Positions 26,221 to 34,618 of a stretch of DNA of 64,000 nt are shown in pieces (the stretch's first letter is position 1; every line of letters starts with the position of its first letter). The translations under genes and the position numbers were made by a program. The notes below the pieces were generated by a model. That model did no database searches. It saw only the letters and a program-made list of their open reading frames with translations, and was not told the origin of the DNA. This stretch comes from Branchiibius sp. NY16-3462-2 (GTDB lineage: Bacteria > Actinomycetota > Actinomycetes > Actinomycetales > Dermatophilaceae). The stretch lies in the NCBI RefSeq assembly GCF_001594145.1, contig NZ_LVCF01000035.1, forward strand, positions 315,900 through 379,899, read 5' to 3'.

Positions 26221-26909
26221 GCGGCGGGTGCTTCGGCGTCGAGTTGCCCGTCACTGATCCGTACGGCGTGCGCTGCCTGGGCCGCCACGTCCGGTTCGTG
26301 GGTGATCACCACGACCGTGCGCCCCTGGTCGTGCAAGTCGTGGAAGAGTTGCAGGACATCCTGCGTCGCAACGGAGTCCAGGTTGCCGGTGGGCTCGTCC
26401 GCGAGGATCATCGACGGGTCGGTCACCAGGGCCCGTGCGACAGAGACGCGTTGCTGCTGTCCGCCGGACAGTTGTGTCGGCCGGTGATCAAGCCGGTCAC
26501 CCAGACCGACCCGGTTCAGCGCCTCCGTCGCCCGGTTCTGCCGTTCCGCGCGCCCCACGCCGGCGTAGACCAACGGCAACTCGACGTTGCGCAGCGCGGA
26601 CTGCGACTGCAGCAGGTTGAACTGCTGGAAGACGAAGCCGATTTCCCGGTTGCGCACCTGCGCCAGTTCGGACTCCGACATCTGGGAGACGTCCACGCCG
26701 GCGAGTTCGTAGGTGCCATCGGTCGGGATGTCGAGGCATCCGAGGATGTGCATCAGGGTCGACTTGCCCGATCCGGAGGGACCGGTGATCGCCAGGAAGT
26801 CACCCTCCGGGACGTCGAGGTCGATGCCCCGAAGTGCGTGCACTTCCAGTTCGCCGGAGCCGTAGGTCTTGGTGACCCCGCGCAGCGAGACGATTGCCGG
26901 GGCGATCAT
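26217..26909 (-). CDS. MacB/LolD-type ABC transporter ATP-binding protein
   Basis: A 230-residue cytosolic ATPase with Walker A GPSGSGKST, Q-loop FVFQQFNLL, signature LSGGQQQRVSVARAL, Walker B MILADEPTGNLDS and H-loop ITHEPDVA. The sequence type is that of the MacB/LolD/FtsE group, which pairs with FtsX-like permeases such as its downstream neighbour. Its ATG overlaps the adaptor stop upstream by 4 bases, so the adaptor, ATPase and permease are translationally coupled. Confidence 0.93.
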   Translation of the reverse strand: MIAPAIVSLRGVTKTYGSGELEVHALRGIDLDVPEGDFLAITGPSGSGKSTLMHILGCLDIPTDGTYELAGVDVSQMSESELAQVRNREIGFVFQQFNLLQSQSALRNVELPLVYAGVGRAERQNRATEALNRVGLGDRLDHRPTQLSGGQQQRVSVARALVTDPSMILADEPTGNLDSVATQDVLQLFHDLHDQGRTVVVITHEPDVAAQAAHAVRISDGQLDAEAPAA

Positions 26910-28234
26910 TGCGCCGCCGCCGCTGCGGGTGCCGCCGAGTTGCCCATCCGGGAGCCGCCGCCGAAACCACCGGGCCCGCGCGAGGTCACTTGGACCATTT
27001 CGCCGGCGGCGACACCGGACAGGACCTGGGTGCGGGTGCCGTAGACCGAACCGGTCGACACCTCGACCTGCGCGGTTCCGCCGTTCTTCGAGACGGTCAC
27101 CACGGACTTTCCGTTGTTCGAAGAGATCGCCGTCGTCGGGACGGTCAGCACGTTGTTCACCGACTTCGTCGTCACCACGACCGACGCGCTGGTGCCGACG
27201 TAGATGCCCGATTCCGTGCCGGACACTTTGACCACAACCGGGAAGGTCGCCGTACTACCGGTCGAGGTCGAACCCACGATTCCCACCGACTGAACGGTGC
27301 CGGTCAATGCGGTGCCCGTGGTCGTGCTCGTCGATCTTGAACCGGACGAGGAGGAACCCGAGGAGGACGAACCGGAACCTCCCGAGCTTCCACCGAACCC
27401 GCTGCCGCCGCCGAAACCCGAGCCTCCACCGAATCCGGGGAAGCCGCCCCGGGAGTTGCCTGAGGAACTGCTCGACGTCGAGATGCTCACCTGCGCGCTC
27501 TGACCCTTGGCCAGTTGGGCCAGGTCGGCGGAGCTCACGTTCGCATTCACGGTCCACGAGGAGGTGTCGACCAGGACGATGGCCGAGGAGGAGGACGTTG
27601 ACGACGACCCGCCGCCGGCAGCGTTCGCGCCCCCCGCTCCTGCTCCGCCCGAGCCCCCGGAGCCGGTGCCTGCTGAACTGCTGCCCGAGTTGTCTCCCGT
27701 GGCGATGTTGACGGTCGCGATCGTCCCGGAGAACGGCGCCGTCATAGTGGCCGCGGCGAGAGCTTTCTGTGCCTGGGTCACTTTGCTCTCGTCGGAGGCA
27801 ACCGTCGCCTTGGCCGCTGCGATCTGAGTGGATGTCCCACTGCTCTCGACGGATTCGAGGTTCTCCTGCGCGCTGGACAGCGTCGACTTGGCCGATGCCA
27901 GCGACGCTGCCAGGTCGGTGTCATCGATGGTCGCCAGGGTCTGACCCTTGGTCACCTTGTCCCCGACCGCGACGTTCACCGCGGTGACCGTGCCGGAGCT
28001 CGCGAAGTCCAGATCGGCCTCCTGCGCGGGCGCGAACGTGCCCGAGATCGTGAGGGTCTGGCTGACGGTTCCGACGGTCGCAGCTTGCAAGGTGGTCGTG
28101 GTCTGGGCCGCGGCCTGGGTCTGATCATCTGTGCGGTGGGTCGCCCACCAACCGACGCCTGCGCCGCCCGCGACGACCACGGCAACAACTCCCGCGATCG
28201 CCCGGCGACGCACGCGTCCCGGGTGTTGTGTCAT
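26906..28234 (-). CDS. periplasmic-adaptor-like (MacA/HlyD family) membrane protein
   Basis: A 442-residue protein with one N-terminal membrane segment (AIAGVVAVVVAGGAGVGWW), paired lipoyl halves (VGDKVTKGQTLATIDD and MTAPFSGTIATVNIATG), a short helical hairpin between them, beta-barrel regions and a Gly/Ser-rich loop at roughly residues 270-320. It is the first gene of the ABC operon. The ATG at 28234 is preferred over 28279, since a TAGCGT -10 box (28243-28248) lies eight bases upstream and would otherwise be inside the gene. In Gram-positives, adaptor-like proteins with MacB-type ABCs are linked to peptide antibiotic resistance or export. Confidence 0.85.
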   Translation of the reverse strand: MTQHPGRVRRRAIAGVVAVVVAGGAGVGWWATHRTDDQTQAAAQTTTTLQAATVGTVSQTLTISGTFAPAQEADLDFASSGTVTAVNVAVGDKVTKGQTLATIDDTDLAASLASAKSTLSSAQENLESVESSGTSTQIAAAKATVASDESKVTQAQKALAAATMTAPFSGTIATVNIATGDNSGSSSAGTGSGGSGGAGAGGANAAGGGSSSTSSSSAIVLVDTSSWTVNANVSSADLAQLAKGQSAQVSISTSSSSSGNSRGGFPGFGGGSGFGGGSGFGGSSGGSGSSSSGSSSSGSRSTSTTTGTALTGTVQSVGIVGSTSTGSTATFPVVVKVSGTESGIYVGTSASVVVTTKSVNNVLTVPTTAISSNNGKSVVTVSKNGGTAQVEVSTGSVYGTRTQVLSGVAAGEMVQVTSRGPGGFGGGSRMGNSAAPAAAAAQ

Positions 28235-28335
28235 GACTCGGGACGCTAAGGAGCCGAGTTTGTGCCGCACTGTCGCCATGTTGTGTGCGACCTGTCCCCG
28301 GAGAAGCGATCCTGTGAACCGCCTACAGTCGGGAC

Positions 28336-29466
28336 ATGCAGTGCGGCTACTTCGACGAACACCGCTGCCGCAGTTGTGAGCTGATGGGCCTCCCGTACGC
28401 CGAGCAGCTGGCTGACCTTGACCGTCACGTCCGCGCGGCGCTGCCGACCGTCCCTTCCGACAGGTGGTCGCCGCCGGCCGCAGGGCCGGAGTCGCACTTC
28501 AGGAACAAGGCGAAGCTGGTCGTCGGCGGCCGGCGCGGAGCACCCACCCTCGGGATTCTCGACACGGCCGGTCGCGGCGTGGACTTACGCAACTGCGGTC
28601 TCTACGAGCCGGGATTGCACGCAGCCCTGCCGCACCTGGCCGATTTCGTGGCACAGACCGGCCTCACGCCGTACGACGTGCCGAACCGCACCGGGGAACT
28701 CAAACACCTGCTGGTGACCCACTCCCCCGATGGCGAATTGATGATCCGGTTCGTGCTGCGCTCGACCGGTCAGCTGGCCAAACTGGAACGCGCACTACCG
28801 GACCTGCTCGCCCGGCTCCCGCAGACCCGGGTGGTGTCGGTCAACCTGCTGCCGGAGCATCGCGCAGCGGTGGAAGGCAGCCAGGAACTGGTCCTCACGC
28901 AGGAGGACCAGCTGCCGATGCGACTGCCCGGCCTGACCCTTTTCCTCGGTCCGCAGGCCTTCTTCCAGACGAACACAACCGTCGCCACGATGCTCTATCA
29001 GCAAGCTCAGCAATGGGTTTCGGCGTTGACTCCGCACACCGTGTGGGATCTGTTCTGCGGGGTCGGTGGTTTCGGTCTGCACGTCGCCATCGCCTGCCAC
29101 CCGGCGGTGCTGCACGGGATCGAGATCTCGTCGGCCGCGGTAGCCTCCGCCCAGCGCGCAGCCGGCGCGCTCGATCTGCCCGGCACGCAGTGCGTCTTCG
29201 AAGCAGCCGACGCCGAGCGCGAACTCCACAGCGACCACCCGGACCTGCTCATCGTCAACCCGCCCCGGCGCGGCATCGGCACGTTGGCCACCCGGATCGA
29301 GGAATCGGGCACGCCACACGTCCTGTACTCCAGTTGCAATGCGACCTCCCTGGCCCGCGACCTGGCCGCGATGCCGTCGATGCAGCCCGTTGCCGCCCGC
29401 GCGTTCGCGATGTTCCCGCAGACGCAACATCACGAAGTTCTGGTGTTGCTGCGTCGAACCGGGTAG
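28336..29466 (+). CDS. rlmC: 23S rRNA (uracil-C5)-methyltransferase RlmC-like
   Basis: A 376-residue SAM-dependent methyltransferase. It starts MQCGYFDEHRCRSC, the RlmC-type cysteine cluster (Cys3, Cys11, Cys14, plus one near LRNCGLY) that binds a 4Fe-4S centre. It also has FFQTNTTVATMLY, the SAM motif WDLFCGVGGFGLH, NPPRRGIG and the catalytic Cys334 in SSCNATS. The family methylates U747 in E. coli 23S rRNA; in actinobacteria the target could be a nearby uracil. A TACAGT -10 box at 28324-28329 ends six bases before the ATG, consistent with a leaderless transcript. Confidence 0.9.
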   Translation: MQCGYFDEHRCRSCELMGLPYAEQLADLDRHVRAALPTVPSDRWSPPAAGPESHFRNKAKLVVGGRRGAPTLGILDTAGRGVDLRNCGLYEPGLHAALPHLADFVAQTGLTPYDVPNRTGELKHLLVTHSPDGELMIRFVLRSTGQLAKLERALPDLLARLPQTRVVSVNLLPEHRAAVEGSQELVLTQEDQLPMRLPGLTLFLGPQAFFQTNTTVATMLYQQAQQWVSALTPHTVWDLFCGVGGFGLHVAIACHPAVLHGIEISSAAVASAQRAAGALDLPGTQCVFEAADAERELHSDHPDLLIVNPPRRGIGTLATRIEESGTPHVLYSSCNATSLARDLAAMPSMQPVAARAFAMFPQTQHHEVLVLLRRTG

Positions 29467-29487
29467 GTCGCTGGGTACAGTGCGGCC

Positions 29488-30675
29488 ATGCGCCGTCTGC
29501 TACCCGTCGCCGCGTGCTTGAGCGGTGTCGTCGCCCTGGGCGCGTGCTCCAACGACTCCGGGAGACCGCCGGCCGCAGTCGCTCCGTCGGTCAAGGCATC
29601 CTCGACCAAGGGATCCAGCGCCAGCCCCAGTTCCCAGGTCGCCACCGGGACCACCGTGACGGTCGCGGCATCCGGCGACATCCTGATCCACGGTCCGGTC
29701 CGCCGCAACGCGGCCGCTTTCGCCAAGCAGAACGGAAAGGCCGGCTATGACTTCGACCCGATGTTCGCGCCGGTCAAGGCTGCTCTCAGCAAGGCGGACG
29801 TGACCATCTGCCAGCAGGAGACCCCGATCTCGGCCAACGACGCCAACCTCGAGCACACCGGGCTGGTCTACAACGCGCCGCGGGAGATCGCGACCGCCGA
29901 GAAGAAGGCCGGCTTCGACGGCTGCTCCTTCGCCAGCAACCACACCTGGGATATGCAACTGGCCGGAGTGCAGCAGACCCCGACCACGTTGAAAAAGGCC
30001 GGCCTGAAAGTTGCTGGCGCGACCCCGACCGCCAGCGGCGCGGGTGAGCCGGCGACCTACCAGGTGGGCGAGGTGAAGGTTGCCCAGTTCGCCTATGCCT
30101 ACAGCGTGATCAACAAGGCGGGCCCGAGCCCCGAGGTGCCCTCGAGTGCTCCGTGGCTGGCCGACGCGTCGTGGCCTGCGGAAGGTGTGAAGGGGATTCT
30201 CGCTGAAGCTAAGAAGGCCAAAGAAGACGGCGCGGACATCGTGGTGATCAGCATGCACTGGGGCAAGGAGTATCAGCAGGCCCCCACCAGCGATCAGACG
30301 ACGTACGCGAAACAGTTGCTCGCCTCGCCGTACGTCGATGCGATCTATGGCGCGCACGCGCACGTCATCCAGCCCTGCTCCACCCTCAACGGCAAGTATG
30401 TCTTCTACGGAATGGGCAACTTCCTGTCCAATCAGGGCCAGGGCCAGGCCTCGATCCTGACCGACGCCAACGCGGACGGGGTGATCCCGACCGTGACCTT
30501 CACGAGGACCGCGACGGGCTGGTCACAGAGCGCCACCTACCAGCCGACGCACGTGGACATCCCCGCGCGGCACATCATCCACACCACGTCGCCGACGCAG
30601 AACCCCACGGCGTACAGCCGCGTGGTGAAGGCAATGGACAGTCTCGGGAACTGCCAGGCCAAGCCAGCCGGCTAG
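29488..30675 (+). CDS. CapA-family lipoprotein (poly-gamma-glutamate biosynthesis-like)
   Basis: A 395-residue exported protein with a lipobox ending at Cys20 (ALGAC), a Ser/Lys-rich linker and a metallophosphatase-like CapA domain. Motifs include AASGDILIHGPV, CQQETPIS, FASNHTWD, ISMHWGKEY and YGAHAHVIQP. CapA proteins act at the cell surface in poly-glutamate capsule synthesis, but most actinobacterial copies stand alone, as here without capB or capC. TACAGT at 29476-29481 lies six bases before the ATG (leaderless pattern). The stop overlaps the convergent rraA gene by 4 bases. Confidence 0.88.
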   Translation: MRRLLPVAACLSGVVALGACSNDSGRPPAAVAPSVKASSTKGSSASPSSQVATGTTVTVAASGDILIHGPVRRNAAAFAKQNGKAGYDFDPMFAPVKAALSKADVTICQQETPISANDANLEHTGLVYNAPREIATAEKKAGFDGCSFASNHTWDMQLAGVQQTPTTLKKAGLKVAGATPTASGAGEPATYQVGEVKVAQFAYAYSVINKAGPSPEVPSSAPWLADASWPAEGVKGILAEAKKAKEDGADIVVISMHWGKEYQQAPTSDQTTYAKQLLASPYVDAIYGAHAHVIQPCSTLNGKYVFYGMGNFLSNQGQGQASILTDANADGVIPTVTFTRTATGWSQSATYQPTHVDIPARHIIHTTSPTQNPTAYSRVVKAMDSLGNCQAKPAG

Positions 30676-31145
30676 CGACGCTCGACCAGGACGCCGTCCG
30701 GGTCGGCCCACACGGTCGCGCCCGGGGTGAAGGTGGCGCCCCCGAAAGTGACGGGTACGTCGATCTCCCCCGCACCGTCCTTCGCGGACTTACGCGGGTT
30801 GGAGCCCAGGGCGACGATGCCGATGGGCAGCGTCGCCAGCACCTGGGTGTCGCGGACGGCGCCGTTGATCACCACACCGGCCCAGCCGTTGTCGGCCGCC
30901 GCCTTGGCGATGAGGTCCCCGCACAGGGCGCTCTCGATCGAGCCGCCGCCGTCGACGACCAGCACAAGACCATCACCGGGAGAGTTCAGCAACTCCTTCA
31001 CGATGGCGTTGTCGCGGAAACAGCGCACGGTCCTCGCCGGTCCGCTGAAGGCCGGCCGACCGCCGTACGTGCGCCACGTCAGAGAGCTGGAGTCCAGCGC
31101 CTCGCCGAGCCGGTCGTATACGTCCGCTGTCGCCTCAGATGTCAC
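30672..31145 (-). CDS. RraA-family protein
   Basis: A 157-residue protein of the RraA/class II aldolase-like family. VVDGGGSIESALCGDLIAKAA and GVVINGAVRDT carry the conserved Gly-rich loop and the Arg-Asp pair that binds metal and keto-acid in the aldolase members (4-hydroxy-4-methyl-2-oxoglutarate aldolase/oxaloacetate decarboxylase). In E. coli RraA inhibits RNase E; which role applies here is open. The GTG start is seven bases after TAGCCT (minus strand of 31153-31158), a box shared with the divergent symporter. Confidence 0.88.
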   Translation of the reverse strand: MTSEATADVYDRLGEALDSSSLTWRTYGGRPAFSGPARTVRCFRDNAIVKELLNSPGDGLVLVVDGGGSIESALCGDLIAKAAADNGWAGVVINGAVRDTQVLATLPIGIVALGSNPRKSAKDGAGEIDVPVTFGGATFTPGATVWADPDGVLVERR

Positions 31146-31151
31146 GCTGCG

Positions 31152-31158
31152 TAGGCTA
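31152..31158. promoter_or_regulatory. bidirectional -10 element TAGGCTA between rraA and the BASS symporter gene
   Basis: The heptamer reads TAGGCTA on plus and TAGCCTA on minus, so each strand offers a TANNNT hexamer. The plus box ends eight bases before the symporter GTG (31166); the minus box ends seven bases before the rraA GTG (31145). The whole divergent spacer is 20 bases, leaving no room for 5' UTRs. Confidence 0.6.
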
Positions 31159-31165
31159 GCCGACC

Positions 31166-32170
31166 GTGGGGTGGCTCAAACGGATCGGTATCGACGGCTT
31201 CGTCCTGTCCATTCTGCTGGCCGTCGTGGTCGCCTCAATCTTCCCGGCAAGCGATTCGTTCGCGCCCACCCTGGACAAGATCGTCGCCGTCGCGATCGGT
31301 CTGTTGTTCTTCCTGTACGGCGCCCGGCTGCACCCGCGCGAAGCTCTGGACGGCCTGGCGCACTGGCGGCTGCACCTGCTGATCCTGTCCTTCACGTTCG
31401 TCGTCTTTCCCATCGTCGGGGTGGCGCTGCGGGCCCTGTCGCCCTGGCTGCTGTCCGCACCGCTCTACACCGGCGTGCTCTATCTGACGCTGGTGCCCTC
31501 CACGGTGCAGTCCTCGATTGCCTTCACCTCGATCGCTCGGGGCAACGTCGCCGGCGCGATCGTCAGCGCGTCGGCATCCAACCTGCTCGGGGTGTTCCTC
31601 ACCCCGCTGCTGGTGGTGGTGATGGTGGCCGCGGGGTTGATGGGCGTCGATGGTGACATCACGATCACCGGCAGTGCGGTCGTCGACATCGTCGTGCAGT
31701 TGCTGCTGCCGTTCGTCCTCGGGATGCTGGCCCGACCGCTGATCGGTCGCTGGGTGAAGAAGAACGCGGCGTGGTTGAAGTACGTCGACCGCACCTCGAT
31801 CCTGCTGGTGGTCTACTCGGCGTTCAGCGAGGGTGTTCGCGAAGGGATCTGGAGCAAGGTCGCCGTCTGGCAGATCATCGTGCTGGTGGTCTTGTCGGTG
31901 CTGCTCGTGCTGTTCATGTTGTGGTTGACCCGCTGGTCGGCGCAGCGGCTGGGGTTCAACCGCGCGGACATGATCGCCATCCAGTTCTGCGGCACGAAGA
32001 AGTCGCTCGCCAGTGGTCTGCCGATGGCGGCAGTGTTGTTCTCGGCCGGGACGGTCGGGCTGATCGTGCTGCCGCTGATGATCTTCCACCAGATCCAGTT
32101 GATGATGTGTTCCTGGCTGGCCGGGCACTACTCCCGCGAACCTGTCACAGAGTCGGCGCACCAGGCATGA
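31166..32170 (+). CDS. bile acid:sodium symporter (BASS) family transporter
   Basis: A 334-residue membrane protein with nine or ten hydrophobic segments. YLTLVPSTVQSSIAFTSIARGN and the late CGTKKSLASGLPMA match the SBF-like (PF13593, YfeH-type) branch of the BASS family, which couples sodium to uptake of organic anions; the substrate is unknown. The GTG start fits the shared promoter with rraA. The next gene starts 7 bases after the stop. Confidence 0.88.
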   Translation: MGWLKRIGIDGFVLSILLAVVVASIFPASDSFAPTLDKIVAVAIGLLFFLYGARLHPREALDGLAHWRLHLLILSFTFVVFPIVGVALRALSPWLLSAPLYTGVLYLTLVPSTVQSSIAFTSIARGNVAGAIVSASASNLLGVFLTPLLVVVMVAAGLMGVDGDITITGSAVVDIVVQLLLPFVLGMLARPLIGRWVKKNAAWLKYVDRTSILLVVYSAFSEGVREGIWSKVAVWQIIVLVVLSVLLVLFMLWLTRWSAQRLGFNRADMIAIQFCGTKKSLASGLPMAAVLFSAGTVGLIVLPLMIFHQIQLMMCSWLAGHYSREPVTESAHQA

Positions 32171-32177
32171 TCGGGTC

Positions 32178-32633
32178 ATGTCGTCCCTGAAGCTGAGCAC
32201 CGAACTGGTCGCCCGCGGCCCGGCCGCGGCGATCGTCCTCACCGACGATCAGGTCGCTGGCCTGAGCAGCAAGAAGGTCTTCCCCGTGACCGTCACGATC
32301 GGTGATCGCTCCTTCGCCGGTCGTGTGGCGCGGATGGGCGGGGAAAACCTGGTGGGTCTCAGCAAAGCGGCGCGCGAGCAGCTCCAGGTGCAGGTGGGGC
32401 AGCACGTCGAGGTGACCCTCAGCCCGGACGACGCACCGCGAACCGTGGAGCTGCCGCCCGAACTGGCGGCCGCGTTGGATCAGGATCCGGCGGCGCGTGC
32501 GGCCTTCGACGCGCTGTCGATGTCCCGGCAGAAGGAACTGGCCAGGACCGTCGCCGAGGCCAAGAAGCCGGAGACCAGAGCGCGCCGACTCGAGGCCGCC
32601 CTCGCCAGCCTGGTTACGCCTTCTGCTCGATGA
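32178..32633 (+). CDS. DUF1905/YdeI-OmdA family small protein
   Basis: A 151-residue two-part protein. Residues 1-80 form a DUF1905-type beta-barrel (VLTDDQVAGLSSKKVFPVTVTIG, GRVARMGGENLVGLSKAAREQL). Residues 90-150 form a YdeI/OmdA helix (AFDALSMSRQKELARTVAEAKKPETRARR). Family members have been called bacteriocin-protection proteins, but the biochemical role is unknown. CATGAT ends six bases before the ATG, a weaker version of the local leaderless box. The 3' end overlaps the convergent SRPBCC gene by 20 bases. Confidence 0.75.
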   Translation: MSSLKLSTELVARGPAAAIVLTDDQVAGLSSKKVFPVTVTIGDRSFAGRVARMGGENLVGLSKAAREQLQVQVGQHVEVTLSPDDAPRTVELPPELAAALDQDPAARAAFDALSMSRQKELARTVAEAKKPETRARRLEAALASLVTPSAR

Positions 32634-33051
32634 TGCCGGGCATGTCCCGTTCCATCTCCGCGGCAATCTTCGTGAACGCAACCTTCAGGAACGGGCTGGC
32701 CACCTTCGCGATGCCGTTGAAGGTGACCTCCGAGCGGTAACGCAGATCGAGGGCACCGTCGCCAATCTCGGTGAGGGTGATGTCATCGATCGAGGTGGCG
32801 GTCTTATTGGTGCCCTTAAAGATGATCCGCTGCGGATCGTCCCGGGTCAGTTCGTAGGTCAGGTCGGTCTTGCGGCCGAACACCTCGGAGACGTTGTCCC
32901 ACTTGGTGCCCTGCGCAATCGGACCGTCGTCCTGCTGCACGCACGATACCGTGCCGGGGTCCCAGTCGATCGCGTTGGCGAAGTCGCGCAGGTAGGCCCG
33001 GGCGCGCTCGACCGGGACGTTGACGCGGAAGGTGCGCTCCGTGGTGACCAT
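32614..33051 (-). CDS. SRPBCC-family (polyketide cyclase-like) protein
   Basis: A 145-residue helix-grip fold protein: TTERTFRVNVPVERARAYLRDF at the N-terminus, then alternating strands and a long C-terminal helix (KVASPFLKVAFTKIAAEMERD). The family binds hydrophobic ligands in a cavity; many stand-alone actinobacterial members have no known substrate. No catalytic residues can be assigned. The upstream NUDIX gene on the same strand ends 27 bases away, so it may be co-transcribed or use CAGGGT six bases before its ATG. Confidence 0.8.
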   Translation of the reverse strand: MVTTERTFRVNVPVERARAYLRDFANAIDWDPGTVSCVQQDDGPIAQGTKWDNVSEVFGRKTDLTYELTRDDPQRIIFKGTNKTATSIDDITLTEIGDGALDLRYRSEVTFNGIAKVASPFLKVAFTKIAAEMERDMPGIIEQKA

Positions 33052-33078
33052 GGCCCAACCCTGACACGGCGTCGTCGG

Positions 33079-33663
33079 CTAGAGCACACCCGGGACGGTG
33101 GACTCCTCCACTGATCCGTAATCGATCGGGTACGTCGATCGGTCACCTGCCGGATCGAATCGCGCGACCTCGTCCAGCAAGTCGAGCAAACCTATGGGCC
33201 AGACGATTTCGGCGGTGCGGCGTAATTCCTGGGCACTCCACCACGACCAGGAAACCATCGTGATCCGCTCTTCCTCGGTATGTCCCGCGGTCGAGATCTC
33301 GAACGCGGGAACACGGGCGAAGAAGAAGGTGTCGTGTTGATCGATGACCACGTCGGTGTAGCCGTGGACCACGTGGCGCACCATCACCGGACCCAACAGT
33401 TGCTCGTCACTCAACTGCAGACCGGTCTCCTCGCAGACCTCCCGGATCGCGGCCACCCGCTCGGATTCGCCCTCCTCGATCCCGCCGCCGGGAGTGATCC
33501 ACCACCGGGAGTCGGCCATCCCGGGGTCGGTGTCGGTGAACAGCAGCACCCGGTTCTGCTCGTCGAGCAGGAGCACGCGCGCAGTGCGCCGCGTCCGGCG
33601 CGGACGTTCATGGGCCGGGACCGGGATGAGGGTGCGGACGGGCTCTTCGGTGGCGTCGTTCAC
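33079..33663 (-). CDS. NUDIX hydrolase
   Basis: A 194-residue pyrophosphohydrolase. The Nudix box runs from Gly60 to Leu82, with Glu66, Arg74, Glu75, Glu78 and Glu79 all present. The N-terminal strand RRTARVLLLDEQNRVLLF and ITPGGG are typical of broad-specificity or nucleoside-diphosphate-linked Nudix enzymes. The substrate cannot be told. The GTG start at 33663 faces the divergent hydrolase start only 10 bases away, inside a 16-bp palindrome. Confidence 0.9.
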   Translation of the reverse strand: MNDATEEPVRTLIPVPAHERPRRTRRTARVLLLDEQNRVLLFTDTDPGMADSRWWITPGGGIEEGESERVAAIREVCEETGLQLSDEQLLGPVMVRHVVHGYTDVVIDQHDTFFFARVPAFEISTAGHTEEERITMVSWSWWSAQELRRTAEIVWPIGLLDLLDEVARFDPAGDRSTYPIDYGSVEESTVPGVL

Positions 33664-33676
33664 ACTTTCCAGTGTG
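33661..33676. promoter_or_regulatory. 16-bp palindrome holding two divergent GTG start codons
   Basis: CACACT-TTCC-AGTGTG is perfectly symmetric. Each CACACT arm lies seven bases before the GTG start of the opposite-facing gene, and each GTG start codon is itself within the palindrome. CACACT keeps the A at position 2 and T at position 6 of a -10 box. The layout suggests overlapping leaderless promoters, or an operator that blocks both. Confidence 0.45.
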
Positions 33677-34618
33677 ACAGCACCGACCTATCAGCGCTGG
33701 CGTCCGGCGTTACGTCTCATCCGGCCGCTGGCTGCGCGGCACCAGCACAGCCTGGCCGACGTGGCGGCGAAGCAGGCGCGGCTGTTCATCACTCACGATG
33801 TCGCCATCCCGGGTGGCGAATCGCCGTTCGCGATCGACATCTACCGGCCGATCGGTCGCCCGGATCCGTTGCCGGTGCTGATCTGGTGGCACGGCGGCGG
33901 CTTCGTGGCCGGGGAGAAGAGCGCCGCGTGCTGTCTGGCGACCGGTCTCGCGGAGGCAACTGGGTGCGTGGTGATTTCGGCAGACTACGCGCTCAGCCCG
34001 GAATCGGCGTACCCGACGGCAGTCCTGCAAGGCCACACCCTGCTGACGTACGTCGCGGCGAACGCCGCCGCGCTGGGCATCGACCCCCAGCGGGTCGTGT
34101 TGGGAGGCGACTCTGCCGGCAGCGGACTGGCCGCGCAACTGGTCGGGATGCAGACCAACCCGCAACTCGCACAGCGGATGGGCACCACTCCGGCGGATCT
34201 GACCGTCCGGGGAGCCGTTCTCTACTGCGGCCCCTCCAACATGGACACCTTGGCCCAGACCGGCTTCCCGTTTCTGAAGGTGTTCCTGCCTGCCTACACC
34301 GGTCGGCGCGACTGGCACTCCCTCGCGCGGCTGGACGAACTGTCCGCAGTGAAGTGGGTGACACCTGACTGGCCGCCGACCCTGCTCACCGGGGGCGACG
34401 CCGACCCCATGACGGCCCAGGTGATCGAGCTGCGAGACGCGTTGCACCGCAACGGGGTTCAGACCGTCACCGACATTCACGAGGCAACCGGCGAAGGCCT
34501 CGGACATGAGTACGAGGTGCGCTACGACACCGTCGCCGGCCGCCACGTGCTGGACCTGACCGCCAGCTTCCTGCGTGATCACCTGGGTGAGACCCGGAGC
34601 GCGGACACCGAGGTCTGA
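33674..34618 (+). CDS. alpha/beta hydrolase, hormone-sensitive-lipase-like
   Basis: A 314-residue esterase-type hydrolase. The oxyanion motif WWHGGGF (from His73) and the nucleophile Ser147 in GGDSAGS are typical of the HSL (family IV) esterases. The acid is probably in GGDADPMTAQ and the histidine in GLGHEYE. No signal peptide. The GTG at 33674 is chosen because upstream in-frame codons lie inside the NUDIX gene. The last 40 bases overlap the convergent lipoprotein gene. The natural substrate is unknown, likely a short-chain ester. Confidence 0.83.
   Translation: MTAPTYQRWRPALRLIRPLAARHQHSLADVAAKQARLFITHDVAIPGGESPFAIDIYRPIGRPDPLPVLIWWHGGGFVAGEKSAACCLATGLAEATGCVVISADYALSPESAYPTAVLQGHTLLTYVAANAAALGIDPQRVVLGGDSAGSGLAAQLVGMQTNPQLAQRMGTTPADLTVRGAVLYCGPSNMDTLAQTGFPFLKVFLPAYTGRRDWHSLARLDELSAVKWVTPDWPPTLLTGGDADPMTAQVIELRDALHRNGVQTVTDIHEATGEGLGHEYEVRYDTVAGRHVLDLTASFLRDHLGETRSADTEV

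Noticed and set aside
24110..26254. Long minus-strand frame of 714 codons joining the lipoprotein to upstream sequence
   Set aside because: Only the last 292 codons (from 24988) are real; the upstream part is the permease gene read in another frame.
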